A DNA stretch of 5,089 bases from CAZUZS01 sp964624795 (GCA_964624795.1 CAZUZS010000153.1:1-5089), one strand, 5' to 3'. Positions 1-5,089 are shown, counted from the first letter of the stretch. Numbers and translations are program-made. Notes: generated from the letters alone by a model not told the origin.

Positions 1-983
1 GCTGGGTGGTCGTTGAGACAACGGATCATCCGAAATTCCTCGCCGCCGGATTCCAGGAATAGCTCCTTCCCCCGGATGCCAATCTCCTCCAGCGTCTCCA
101 GGCAATCCGACACAAACGACGGGCACATCACCAGCAGCCGCTTTACCCCGGATTCCGCCAGTCGCCTGATCTCCATATCGGTGTAAGGCTGCAACCACGG
201 CTGGCGGCCCAGCCGCGATTGAAAGGAGATCGAGTATTTCTCCGCCGGGATTTGCGCTTTCTTCGCGAATGCGTCGGTCGTGACAAAGGCCTGGTGACGG
301 TAGCAGGTTTTGTGAGCAGGAGAGGGCGCCGAACAGCAGTCCGGACGCTGCAGGCAGTGGCTTCCTGTAGGGTCGGTCTTGGTCAGGTGCCGCTCGGGAA
401 GCCCGTGGTAGCTGACCAGCAGGTGGTCGTAGTTCCACTCCAGGTATGGCGCGGCGCTGGAGGCAAGTGCCCCGATATAATTTTGTTCATTGAAATATGG
501 CGCCACAACATTCATTTTCATCTCCGGCGCCCTGGCCAGCATTGCTTTTTGCACGCCGATGATCACCGATTCGAAAGTGGACATGGCGTAGTGCGGGTAG
601 AGCGGGATGAGCAGCGTTTCCCTCACGCCCTTTTGTTTCAGGAAATCGATGGCCGAGGCGATGGAGGGATTTCCGTAGCTCATGCCCAGCGCCACCGGAA
701 CATCTAGCTCCGCCTGCAGTCTCTCCTGCACCTTTTTGCTGATGACAACGAGCGGCGAGCCCTGTTCCCACCAGATGGAGCGGTAAGCCTCCGCCGATTT
801 CCGGGGGCGAAACGGCAGGATAAAAAAACTGACGATAAAGCGCCGCACCAGGTAAGGCACATCCAGAACCCTCTCATCCATCAGAAACTGGTTGAGATAC
901 CTGCGGACGTCCCTCACCGCTGTGGAGTCCGGTGAACCCAGGTTGACCAGCAACACTCCCTTCCCACCGATATTCTCATTCAT
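1..983 (-). CDS. hemH: Ferrochelatase, [2Fe-2S]-type (C-terminus outside window)
   Basis: Inserts Fe2+ into protoporphyrin IX to make protohaem, the last step of the protoporphyrin branch of haem synthesis; family members are cytosolic or membrane-associated. The 327 visible codons start MNENIGGKGVLLVNLGSP, the usual family N-terminus. Other family blocks are SAEAYRSIWWEQGSPL (63-78), ALGMSYGNPSI (98-108), LIPLYPHYAMSTFE (125-138) and SYHGLPERH (191-199), where H193 is the expected catalytic histidine. SFQSRLGRQPWLQPYTD and CPSFVSDCLETLEEIG follow. Cysteines 210, 216, 217 and 227 directly after the catalytic loop match the internal cysteine segment of bacterial [2Fe-2S] ferrochelatases; cluster binding is inferred. 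The family is usually about 320-350 residues, so only a short tail is missing. The start at 983 is supported by AGAGGA (994-999) ten bases upstream and by the family N-terminus. No frameshift is seen. Confidence 0.96.
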   Translation of the reverse strand, partial: MNENIGGKGVLLVNLGSPDSTAVRDVRRYLNQFLMDERVLDVPYLVRRFIVSFFILPFRPRKSAEAYRSIWWEQGSPLVVISKKVQERLQAELDVPVALGMSYGNPSIASAIDFLKQKGVRETLLIPLYPHYAMSTFESVIIGVQKAMLARAPEMKMNVVAPYFNEQNYIGALASSAAPYLEWNYDHLLVSYHGLPERHLTKTDPTGSHCLQRPDCCSAPSPAHKTCYRHQAFVTTDAFAKKAQIPAEKYSISFQSRLGRQPWLQPYTDMEIRRLAESGVKRLLVMCPSFVSDCLETLEEIGIRGKELFLESGGEEFRMIRCLNDHP

Positions 984-1025
984 GGACAGTCTTTCCTCTG
1001 TTTTATAATCGCTCGTTTTTTTTAG

Positions 1026-1069
1026 ACGGGATTAACAGGAATTACAGGATTATTTTCATCCTGTTAATC
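1026..1069. repeat. Dispersed 9-base-period repeat forming a hairpin
   Basis: ACAGGA occurs at 1035-1040 and again at 1044-1049, a 9-base period. The arms GATTAACAGGA (1030-1040) and TCCTGTTAATC (1059-1069) are perfect 11-base inverted complements around an 18-base loop. A shorter competing pairing is ACAGGAT (1044-1050) with ATCCTGT (1058-1064). Related units occur at 1308-1325 and 2737-2761. I recall intergenic repeats of this AACAGGATT type being common in deltaproteobacterial and related draft genomes. The hairpin is followed on the plus strand by TTATTTT, but no plus-strand gene lies upstream to be terminated. Confidence 0.7.
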
Positions 1070-1220
1070 TTATTTTGCCATTGTTCAACTTTGATTATGG
1101 CCTGGTGATATTCTATCTTGCTTTCCCTTTTTATTATTCGACCGAATGTGTGTGGTTTCAAAAATTCTTCATTATAAAGTCATATTTTTATTTTTCTATC
1201 GGGCAATTGAATCTGCAATT

Positions 1221-1235
1221 CATGGACAATTAAGA
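1221..1235 (+). repeat. 15-base inverted repeat, left copy
   Basis: CATGGACAATTAAGA on the plus strand is identical to the minus strand at 2645-2659. The two copies face each other across the gap and the metallophosphoesterase gene. The identity does not extend beyond 15 bases on either side. The right copy lies just upstream of that gene's ribosome binding site. Confidence 0.5.
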
Positions 1236-1307
1236 TACGTTGAACTTGCAACGACGAAGGCACGGGTTGTAATGTATGTTTTGATCAATCGGACACAAAG
1301 TTATGCC

Positions 1308-1325
1308 TTATCCTGTTTATCCTGT
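1308..1325 (+). repeat. Tandem TTATCCTGT at gap edge
   Basis: Two perfect adjacent copies of TTATCCTGT (1308-1316 and 1317-1325) run straight into the N run. The TCCTGT core and the 9-base period match, in reverse orientation, the repeat at 1026-1069. The array probably continues into the gap and may be why the assembly broke here. Confidence 0.7.
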
Positions 1326-1425
1326 NNNNNNNNNNNNNNNNNNNNNNNNNNNNNNNNNNNNNNNNNNNNNNNNNNNNNNNNNNNNNNNNNNNNNNNNNNN
1401 NNNNNNNNNNNNNNNNNNNNNNNNN
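1326..1425. other. Assembly gap (100 N)
   Basis: Exactly 100 unknown bases. This round number is the common placeholder for a gap of unknown size, so the true distance between 1325 and 1426 cannot be read here. The end of the metallophosphoesterase gene lies inside it, and frames crossing it are not real proteins. A repeat flanks its left side. Confidence 0.95.
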
Positions 1426-2631
1426 GCTCCCGGAAACCACGATCCGAGTGACCTCCGCCGGCGCGCCGTATCGCACCGGCGCTAAAGTGAGCCCGGTGCC
1501 GTTGGTGACCGATACCCACATGTTCTTGTAACGGTGCAGGCCGCTGTAGTAATGGTTTTCGAATTGAGTGGGGGTAACGGCGATTCCGAACGGGTGAAAG
1601 ACAAGCTGCCCGCCGTGGGTGTGGCCGGCGACAAGAAGCTGGTAGCCATATTTCTGTGCGGCTTCAATTACCTGCTCGCCCGGCTGGTGCACCAGCAGGA
1701 TTTTGAGATCGGCAGACGGCGCTGTGGAGAGGATAGCATCGAGCTGCCGGGATGAGATGCGGCGGTTGTAAATATTGGTTATCCCGGTGACCAGTATTTT
1801 CCTGCCGCGGTAGGGGATAACCTGGTGCCGGTTATCCAGGAAAGACCAGCCGCAATCCTCCAGCCCCTGGGCTATTTTTGCGCCGTTGGCCCAGAAATCA
1901 TGGTCGCCCAGGCAGGCGATTTCCCCTAATGGTGCACGGAAACCGCACATCAGCTTTACTCCTTCGGGAATGAAGCGCTCGCCGTTGGTCACCAGGTCGC
2001 CCGCAAAAAGGAGCAGATCGCCGTCCGCTGCCTGCATGGTTTTCTTAAGTTCTGCGATCTTATGATCGCCGGTGAAGCGGTCCACCTGGATATCGCCGGT
2101 CAGCACAATTTTCAGATCATTGAACTCCGCCGGAAGGCCGGCGATTTTCACATGCTGGGTGGACAGCCGTATATGAAACGTGTCCGAGTAGGCCCTGAAT
2201 CCCACGTAGATGACGAAGAAACAGGCCAGTCCGATCCGCAGCCAGGCGGCGATATGCTGCCAGTGCGCCCGGACGCCGCTTTTGAGCCAGATGGAAGCAA
2301 TGCTCAATATATCGATGCCCAGAAACCAGGGCAGCAGCTCCACCACCACGATAAGTCCCAGCCAGAAGGGATAGACGAAAGCATAATCCTGCCACTGCAA
2401 ATGGGGCTTGAGGTAGAAGAAGTGATTGAGATTCCCGGGGGTGCCGGCGAGCAGAACCAGCAGCGGAAAGATATTGAGAAAAATGATGACCGCCAGCGCG
2501 ATCAGGGCGGTTTTTGCAGCGGAAATGCCTGAGAGCAGCGAAACCGAGCGGGACAGCCGCCAGCCGATATAAAGATATCCGACGATAAGAAGAATCGAAA
2601 TTCGCATCAACATCCGCAGGTACCAGGGCAT
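1426..2631 (-). CDS. Membrane-anchored metallophosphoesterase, YkuE/YaeI-like (3' end in gap)
   Basis: 402 residues are visible. The N-terminal third is hydrophobic with about four membrane segments (residues 5-24, 40-63, 83-109 and 130-148). A calcineurin-like phosphoesterase domain follows from about 170, as in the COG1408 group. Motifs in order are GDIQ (179-182), GDLVTNG (211-217), GDHDFW (242-247), VHQPG (314-318) and GHTHGGQ (336-342). These normally bind a two-metal centre that hydrolyses phosphomonoesters or diesters; the substrate here is unknown. Two residues are unusual: motif I normally reads D-x-H but here is D180-I-Q182, and motif III is normally GNHD/E but here is GDHD. The protein ends RYGAPAEVTRIVVSGS before the Ns; this resembles the usual C-terminal strand, so few residues should be missing. 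The start is supported by GGAG eight bases upstream (minus-strand ACGGAGC). The neighbours give no clue to its role. Confidence 0.9.
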
Positions 2632-2644
2632 AAAAGCAGCTCCG

Positions 2645-2659
2645 TCTTAATTGTCCATG
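2645..2659 (-). repeat. 15-base inverted repeat, right copy
   Basis: Read on the minus strand this is CATGGACAATTAAGA, identical to the plus strand at 1221-1235. It lies immediately upstream of the GGAG ribosome binding site of the metallophosphoesterase gene, so it would be in that gene's leader. Confidence 0.5.
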
Positions 2660-2677
2660 CCTTTGAAAATTTGGCGG

Positions 2678-2683
2678 ATTATA
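2678..2683 (-). promoter_or_regulatory. Possible -10 box for the metallophosphoesterase gene
   Basis: The minus strand reads a perfect TATAAT 46 bases upstream of the start codon, in AT-rich DNA. No good -35 box is at 16-18 bases. The nearest TTGGAA-like hexamer (2705-2710) is 21 bases away, or 15 from an overlapping TATTAA. The position suits a leader of about 40 bases, but support is weak. Confidence 0.3.
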
Positions 2684-2736
2684 TTAATAAAGAACGGTTG
2701 TGTTTTCCAACAGATTATTGCGTTTGTTGCAAGAAA

Positions 2737-2761
2737 ACGGGATTTGGAGAATTTACAGGAT
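2737..2761 (+). repeat. Diverged copy of the dispersed repeat
   Basis: Aligned without gaps to 1026-1050, this 25-base stretch matches at 20 positions. It shares ACGGGATT at the left end and ACAGGAT at the right end. The central unit is degraded and the downstream inverted arm is missing, so it looks like a decayed or partial copy. Confidence 0.45.
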
Positions 2762-2830
2762 GGTTTCACCCCGACACTTCCGGCGTTAAGCGCGAGATGC
2801 AGGGACTCTGCAATTTCCCAAAGTCCCGGA

Positions 2831-2880
2831 AAATATAAAAAATAAGGATTCAAGCCCGGCCCTTGCCTGCCCGAATCCCT
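2831..2880 (-). terminator. Probable Rho-independent terminator of the NmrA-like gene
   Basis: On the minus strand AGGGATTC (2880-2873) pairs with GAATCCTT (2851-2844), eight pairs with one G-U, around a GC-rich 21-base loop. The T-rich tract TTATTTTTTATATTTT follows. It lies about 50 bases past the stop codon at 2932. The position and tail fit a terminator; the long loop lowers confidence. Confidence 0.5.
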
Positions 2881-2931
2881 GTTTCCCTGACACGGCTAAT
2901 TCAAAAAAAGTGATAATGCAGAACAGAAAGC

Positions 2932-3789
2932 CTACGCGCCGAAATAACTTTTAAAATCAGTTATAAAGTCGCTGATTGACCTGGGTGCATTCCCCGACAA
3001 AACCTTAACATTATCAGTTGCCGTGTTTGCAAAATTTTCGCTGAAGCCCTGGTTGAGCTCAATATACCCGTCAACAATGAATTCCGGAAAGCCCATCCCC
3101 ATCATCGCTTCTTTCGAAGCTTCGTGCGGCACGGCGACATAATTTATCTTTTTGCCCAGAACTTTGGAAAACGCATCGGCTACATCCTTCATGGAAATCG
3201 ACTGCGGGCCGGTGAGAATATATTCCTGTCCTCTTTCCGCTTTTCCACTTAAAGCTCCGACTGCGCTGCCGGCGATGTCGCGAACATCTATCATCCCGGC
3301 TTTGCCGTTAGCCCAGTCCCAATAAATATTGCCGTCGCCTTGAATAGTCTGGGCTGCCATCATCAAATTTTGCATATAAAAAGTGGGTCTGAGTATCGTC
3401 CAGGGAAGGCCGGATTCTTTTAGCGCCGTATCAACCTCGTTTATTTGTTTAATGATTCTTGATCGCCCGCTTCCCAGGGCGGAATGCCTTACGACATACG
3501 GTTTGGTGCCTGTTCTCAGGATCGCCTCTATAACGTTTTTCCCCTGGACATCGGCTGTCGGGCCGTTCCAGATGCATAAATAAACCTCTTCAATGCCGGC
3601 AAGCGCGCCGTCAATGGATCTGCTGTCGTCCAGATCTCCCACATAGATATCGGCCCCGGCATCTTTCAGGGGCTTTGCCTTTTCCTCATTTCTAACAAAT
3701 GCGCGGACGTTTGCACCCGCTTTGAGCAGCGCCGGAACCAGAATAGAACCTGTATTGCCGGTTGCCCCGAAGACTAAGATTCGTGCCAT
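2932..3789 (-). CDS. NmrA-like NAD(P)-binding protein (atypical SDR)
   Basis: A complete 285-residue protein of the NmrA/atypical short-chain dehydrogenase superfamily, close to the usual 280-300. It starts MARILVFGATGNTG, with the glycine-rich dinucleotide-binding motif GATGNTG at 8-14. R33 in FVRN (31-34) is placed to bind an NADP phosphate. GDLDD (51-55), SGLPWTILRPTFYMQN (126-141) and DVRDIA (168-173) are typical family blocks. The classical SDR YxxxK pair is absent, as in many NmrA proteins, which may be NAD(P)H-dependent reductases of quinones or azo dyes, or redox sensors. The sequence does not choose between these. No signal peptide or membrane segment is seen, so it is probably cytosolic. 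The start is fixed by the strong GGGAGGG on the minus strand (3798-3804), eight bases upstream. It appears monocistronic: a probable terminator lies at 2831-2880 and interlocked inverted repeats lie upstream at 3826-3882. Confidence 0.93.
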   Translation of the reverse strand: MARILVFGATGNTGSILVPALLKAGANVRAFVRNEEKAKPLKDAGADIYVGDLDDSRSIDGALAGIEEVYLCIWNGPTADVQGKNVIEAILRTGTKPYVVRHSALGSGRSRIIKQINEVDTALKESGLPWTILRPTFYMQNLMMAAQTIQGDGNIYWDWANGKAGMIDVRDIAGSAVGALSGKAERGQEYILTGPQSISMKDVADAFSKVLGKKINYVAVPHEASKEAMMGMGFPEFIVDGYIELNQGFSENFANTATDNVKVLSGNAPRSISDFITDFKSYFGA

Positions 3790-3825
3790 TTTTAAACCCT
3801 CCCTTTATATGATTTGATTTTAATT

Positions 3826-3882
3826 GCCAATCGGGATTTGATGAATTGATATTGCATACTGGATTGGCTTTTGACATCAAAT
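3826..3882 (-). promoter_or_regulatory. Interlocked inverted repeats upstream of the NmrA-like gene
   Basis: On the plus strand the order is GCCAATC (3826-3832), ATTTGATG (3836-3843), GATTGGC (3862-3868), CATCAAAT (3875-3882). The first pairs perfectly with the third and the second with the fourth, giving the A-B-A'-B' order of an H-type pseudoknot. A further ATTTGAT lies at 3812-3818. The block is 37 bases upstream of the NmrA-like start. It could be a folded leader RNA, or two binding sites for one regulator arranged in opposite orientation. No such element is known to me. Confidence 0.35.
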
Positions 3883-4119
3883 TTTAAAAATATTGAGCTT
3901 TTTTAAGGCTCCTTTCGCCACTGCGGAACCGACGATGGGTGAGGCAGGCAGAAAATCCAAAACCAGTTAAAACGGGATGTTCGCAATATGATATCAAAAT
4001 CCTAATGCTCCACCGTTCGGATCATGAATTTGGATTAAGTATTTTGCTTAAGCCTTCTCTATAATGATGGTAGCGGGTGAATGTTCCGGATTTATTTGTG
4101 GATGCCTGTTTCTTCCTTT

Positions 4120-4169
4120 GCGCCATTGCCCATACGCTTGCGGGGGCGAAGCGTAATACCGGATGGCGC
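4120..4169. repeat. Nested inverted repeat (50-base stem-loop)
   Basis: The outer arms GCGCCAT (4120-4126) and ATGGCGC (4163-4169) and the inner arms TACGCTT (4133-4139) and AAGCGTA (4149-4155) are perfect complements. CC at 4129-4130 can also pair with GG at 4161-4162, bridging the internal loop. The apical loop is nine GC-rich bases. No T-run follows on the plus strand and no A-run precedes it, so it is not a simple terminator. Confidence 0.55.
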
Positions 4170-4237
4170 CCGGTGTTGCGGTTATGGCTTCACCCCCTGC
4201 GCCCTCCGAGCGATGAGGCTAATAAGGTAACCCCCTT

Positions 4238-4269
4238 GTTTCAATTCACGCGACTGCGAGTGCCGCGAC
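4238..4269 (-). CRISPR. Single type I-C-like CRISPR repeat (orphan)
   Basis: Read on the minus strand, this 32-base unit is GT, then stem arm CGCGGC, loop ACTCGCA, stem arm GTCGCG (six pairs, one G-U), then the tail TGAATTGAAAC. Type I-C repeats are typically 32 bases: GTCGC, a GC-rich hairpin, and a tail TGGATTGAAAC that becomes the 11-base crRNA 5' handle. Length, ends, hairpin position and tail (one mismatch) all agree. No second clear copy occurs at the expected 65-70-base spacing on either side, and no cas gene is present. It is therefore an orphan or relic repeat, or a coincidental look-alike, rather than a demonstrated array. Confidence 0.4.
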
Positions 4270-4277
4270 GATATAGC

Positions 4278-4322
4278 CCATCTTCAAGATTGCCTGTATC
4301 CGGATTCCGCCCTGCAAGATGG
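4278..4322. repeat. Inverted repeat beside the CRISPR-like unit
   Basis: CCATCTT (4278-4284) and AAGATGG (4316-4322) are perfect complements 31 bases apart. Between and overlapping them are the palindromes ATCTT-C-AAGAT (4280-4290) and ATCCGGAT (4298-4305). This starts nine bases after the CRISPR-like repeat and completes the GC-richer, self-complementary block that begins near 4115. Confidence 0.4.
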
Positions 4323-4427
4323 ACTACATCTGGCAGGAATAAATAGAACCGAACTTTTTTTCTTTTCACGTGTTTTTTTGAGCGACAGTTTTAAATTGAG
4401 TTACATGGATACAGAGGTGTCTTTTAT

Positions 4428-5089
4428 ATGAATAGTCAGCTTCTTGAAGCTTTGAAATTAAAAATGCAACCGGTTGCAATCATACTGACGGATGATAAAC
4501 CGGAGGATGGACTTCACTTTAAAGAAGGAAATCGGTTCGGGTGTGTGGCTTCCATGCTGGTGTCGGCAAGCAGGAAAGGCCGCATGGCCTTTTTCGATCG
4601 TCAATCATTCGGCTGTCCCGGCGGGGGAACCGGCCTGGGATTTGGCGACAGATACGGGAATTTTCCCATCGCTTGCCTTCTTTCCACCGGAGATAAGGAA
4701 ATGGCCGTCCAAATTGGCCGCAGAGGATCTTCCATGGCGGAGGGGGAACGATTTTACAGAACTCCTGAACAGGCAAGAAAATGGGTGGATTCGCTGCCTA
4801 TGACCGATGTGCCCACCAGGTATGTGGTGTTTAAACCCTGGGACCTGCTCACCGAACAGGATGAACCTGAGCTGATTATCTTTTTTGTAAACGGGGATCA
4901 GCTATCTGCCCTGCTGGTGATGGCGGATTACAACCGCGGGACTAACCGGAGTGTTACAGCACCTTTTGGTGCGGCATGTCAATCGATACTGTTTGGCTAT
5001 GCAGAAACAAAGAAGGAAAATCCCGGAGCCGTGATAGGCTTTTTTGATATTTCGCAACGGTCGAGTGTCGACAGGGAGATTTTGACGTT
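4428..5089 (+). CDS. DUF169 (COG2043) family protein, C-terminus outside window
   Basis: 220 codons are visible, beginning MNSQLLEALKLKMQPVAI. The family signs are the N-terminal PVAIILTDDKPE (15-26), a cysteine-bearing segment RFGCVASML (36-44), the glycine-rich FGCPGGGTGLGFGD (61-74), FYRTPEQARKWVDSLP (109-124), YVVFKPWDLL (132-141) and FGAACQSILFGY (180-191). A typical late block, GFFDISQRSSVDREILT, is reached at the right edge. DUF169 has no established biochemical role. C39, C63, C83 and C184 and the glycine-rich segment are the visible candidates for cofactor or metal binding; this is inference. There is no signal peptide or membrane helix, so it is probably cytosolic. The start is fixed by GAGGTG (4414-4419) eight bases upstream. 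The family is usually about 230-270 residues, so a few dozen are probably missing. It is transcribed away from the NmrA-like gene. Confidence 0.85.
   Translation, partial: MNSQLLEALKLKMQPVAIILTDDKPEDGLHFKEGNRFGCVASMLVSASRKGRMAFFDRQSFGCPGGGTGLGFGDRYGNFPIACLLSTGDKEMAVQIGRRGSSMAEGERFYRTPEQARKWVDSLPMTDVPTRYVVFKPWDLLTEQDEPELIIFFVNGDQLSALLVMADYNRGTNRSVTAPFGAACQSILFGYAETKKENPGAVIGFFDISQRSSVDREILT

Larger units (their letters stand above)
984..1325. other. AT-rich intergenic stretch, no supported gene
   Basis: This 342-base stretch lies between the hemH start and the assembly gap. It contains the hemH ribosome binding site (AGAGGA on the minus strand, 994-999), a repeat hairpin at 1026-1069, one arm of a 15-base inverted pair at 1221-1235, and a tandem 9-mer at 1308-1325. 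The plus-strand frame from 1146 is open only because it reads into the Ns. Its AT-rich translation resembles no family I know and has no convincing ribosome binding site. TATAAA-like bases on the minus strand at 1002-1007 lie near hemH, but no -35 box sits at the right distance, so no promoter is called. Confidence 0.7.
2632..2931. other. Intergenic stretch, no supported gene
   Basis: This 300-base stretch lies between the starts of the metallophosphoesterase gene and the end of the NmrA-like gene. It holds the metallophosphoesterase ribosome binding site, the right copy of the 15-base inverted repeat, a possible -10 box (2678-2683), a diverged copy of the dispersed repeat (2737-2761) and a probable terminator (2831-2880). 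Open frames of about 65 codons exist on both strands, but they overlap each other, look like no family and lack good ribosome binding sites. Confidence 0.6.
3790..4427. other. Long non-coding stretch between divergent genes
   Basis: These 638 bases separate the divergent NmrA-like and DUF169 genes. They fall into zones. 3790-3900 is AT-rich with interlocked inverted repeats. 3901-4110 is mixed and shows nothing I can name; it includes a TATAAT at 4060-4065 without a matching -35 box. 4115-4330 is clearly GC-richer, with nested stem-loops and the CRISPR-like repeat. 4340-4427 is AT-rich with two T-runs, and presumably holds the DUF169 promoter. The plus-strand frame at 4077-4346 covers the GC-rich block, but its Arg/Pro-rich translation looks like a by-product of structured DNA. 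Confidence 0.7.

Noticed and set aside
219..771. Open frames on both strands inside hemH (for example 219-707 plus)
   Set aside because: They lie in other frames of a gene with continuous ferrochelatase homology and have no domain of their own.
1146..1325. Plus-strand open frame left of the gap as a possible small gene or truncated GxxExxY-type gene
   Set aside because: The AT-rich translation matches no family motif, has no good ribosome binding site and stays open only by running into Ns. The nearby repeat sometimes accompanies such genes, but that is not evidence.
1285..2631. A 448-codon open frame for the metallophosphoesterase continuing through the Ns to 1285
   Set aside because: The part beyond 1426 crosses the N run, so the frame and the stop at 1285 are arbitrary. 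The gene is reported as partial, ending at the gap.
2647..2853. Overlapping 64-68-codon open frames on both strands of the intergenic region
   Set aside because: They antisense each other and contain the -10 candidate and the repeat copy; no family likeness or ribosome binding site is seen.
3894..3914. GAGCTT / AAG-G-CTC stem with a T-rich loop as a terminator
   Set aside because: The stem is short and bulged, the T-run is in the loop rather than after the stem, and no gene ends beside it.
4060..4065. TATAAT as a promoter -10 box on the plus strand
   Set aside because: No -35-like hexamer lies 15-19 bases upstream, and it is about 370 bases from the next plus-strand start codon.
4181..4213. 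A degenerate second CRISPR repeat (GTTATGGC, TTCAC, TGCG, CCG blocks)
   Set aside because: The alignment needs gaps, the hairpin is not preserved, the GTTTCAAT end is lost and the spacer would be only about 24 bases. Not enough to call an array.
4077..4346. 89-codon plus-strand open frame starting with GTG
   Set aside because: It is Arg/Pro-rich, starts with GTG, has no recognisable domain and coincides with the GC-rich inverted repeats. It is better explained as non-coding structured DNA.
4492..4803. Open frames of about 85-103 codons on both strands inside the DUF169 gene
   Set aside because: They are shadows of the DUF169 frame, which carries the family motifs and the ribosome binding site.

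Overview
The window reads as a draft-assembly fragment from a Gram-negative bacterium, most likely a Desulfobacterota (deltaproteobacterial) lineage. That placement is an inference from three things: a ferrochelatase carrying the four-cysteine insert of the [2Fe-2S] ferrochelatase class, a DUF169 (COG2043) protein, and a short dispersed intergenic repeat with a 9-base period built on ACAGGA/TCCTGT. Gene bodies have moderate to high GC and the intergenic stretches are AT-rich. A run of exactly 100 N at 1326-1425 is probably a scaffold gap of unstated true length, so reading frames crossing it are artefacts.

Layout. 1-983 (minus): ferrochelatase hemH, C-terminus beyond the left edge. 984-1325: AT-rich intergenic DNA with a repeat hairpin and, at the gap edge, a tandem 9-mer of the same family. 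1426-2631 (minus): a four-helix membrane metallophosphoesterase whose last residues fall in the gap. 2632-2931: intergenic, with a diverged third repeat copy, a possible -10 box and a probable terminator. 2932-3789 (minus): a complete NmrA-like NAD(P)-binding protein with a strong ribosome binding site. 3790-4427: a 638-base non-coding stretch. 4428-5089 (plus): a DUF169 protein cut by the right edge.

Nothing shows that the four genes form a single pathway. Three lie on the minus strand but are separated by about 300 bases or more and a gap, so they look like separate transcription units. hemH catalyses the last step of haem synthesis. The other three have general or unknown roles.

The most interesting part is the non-coding stretch 3790-4427. 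It holds (i) an interlocked pair of inverted repeats with pseudoknot topology upstream of the NmrA-like gene, (ii) a GC-rich block with nested stem-loops, and (iii) one 32-base sequence at 4238-4269 with the architecture of a type I-C CRISPR repeat, but no second clear copy and no cas gene in view. It may be an orphan or relic repeat, or part of another structured element.
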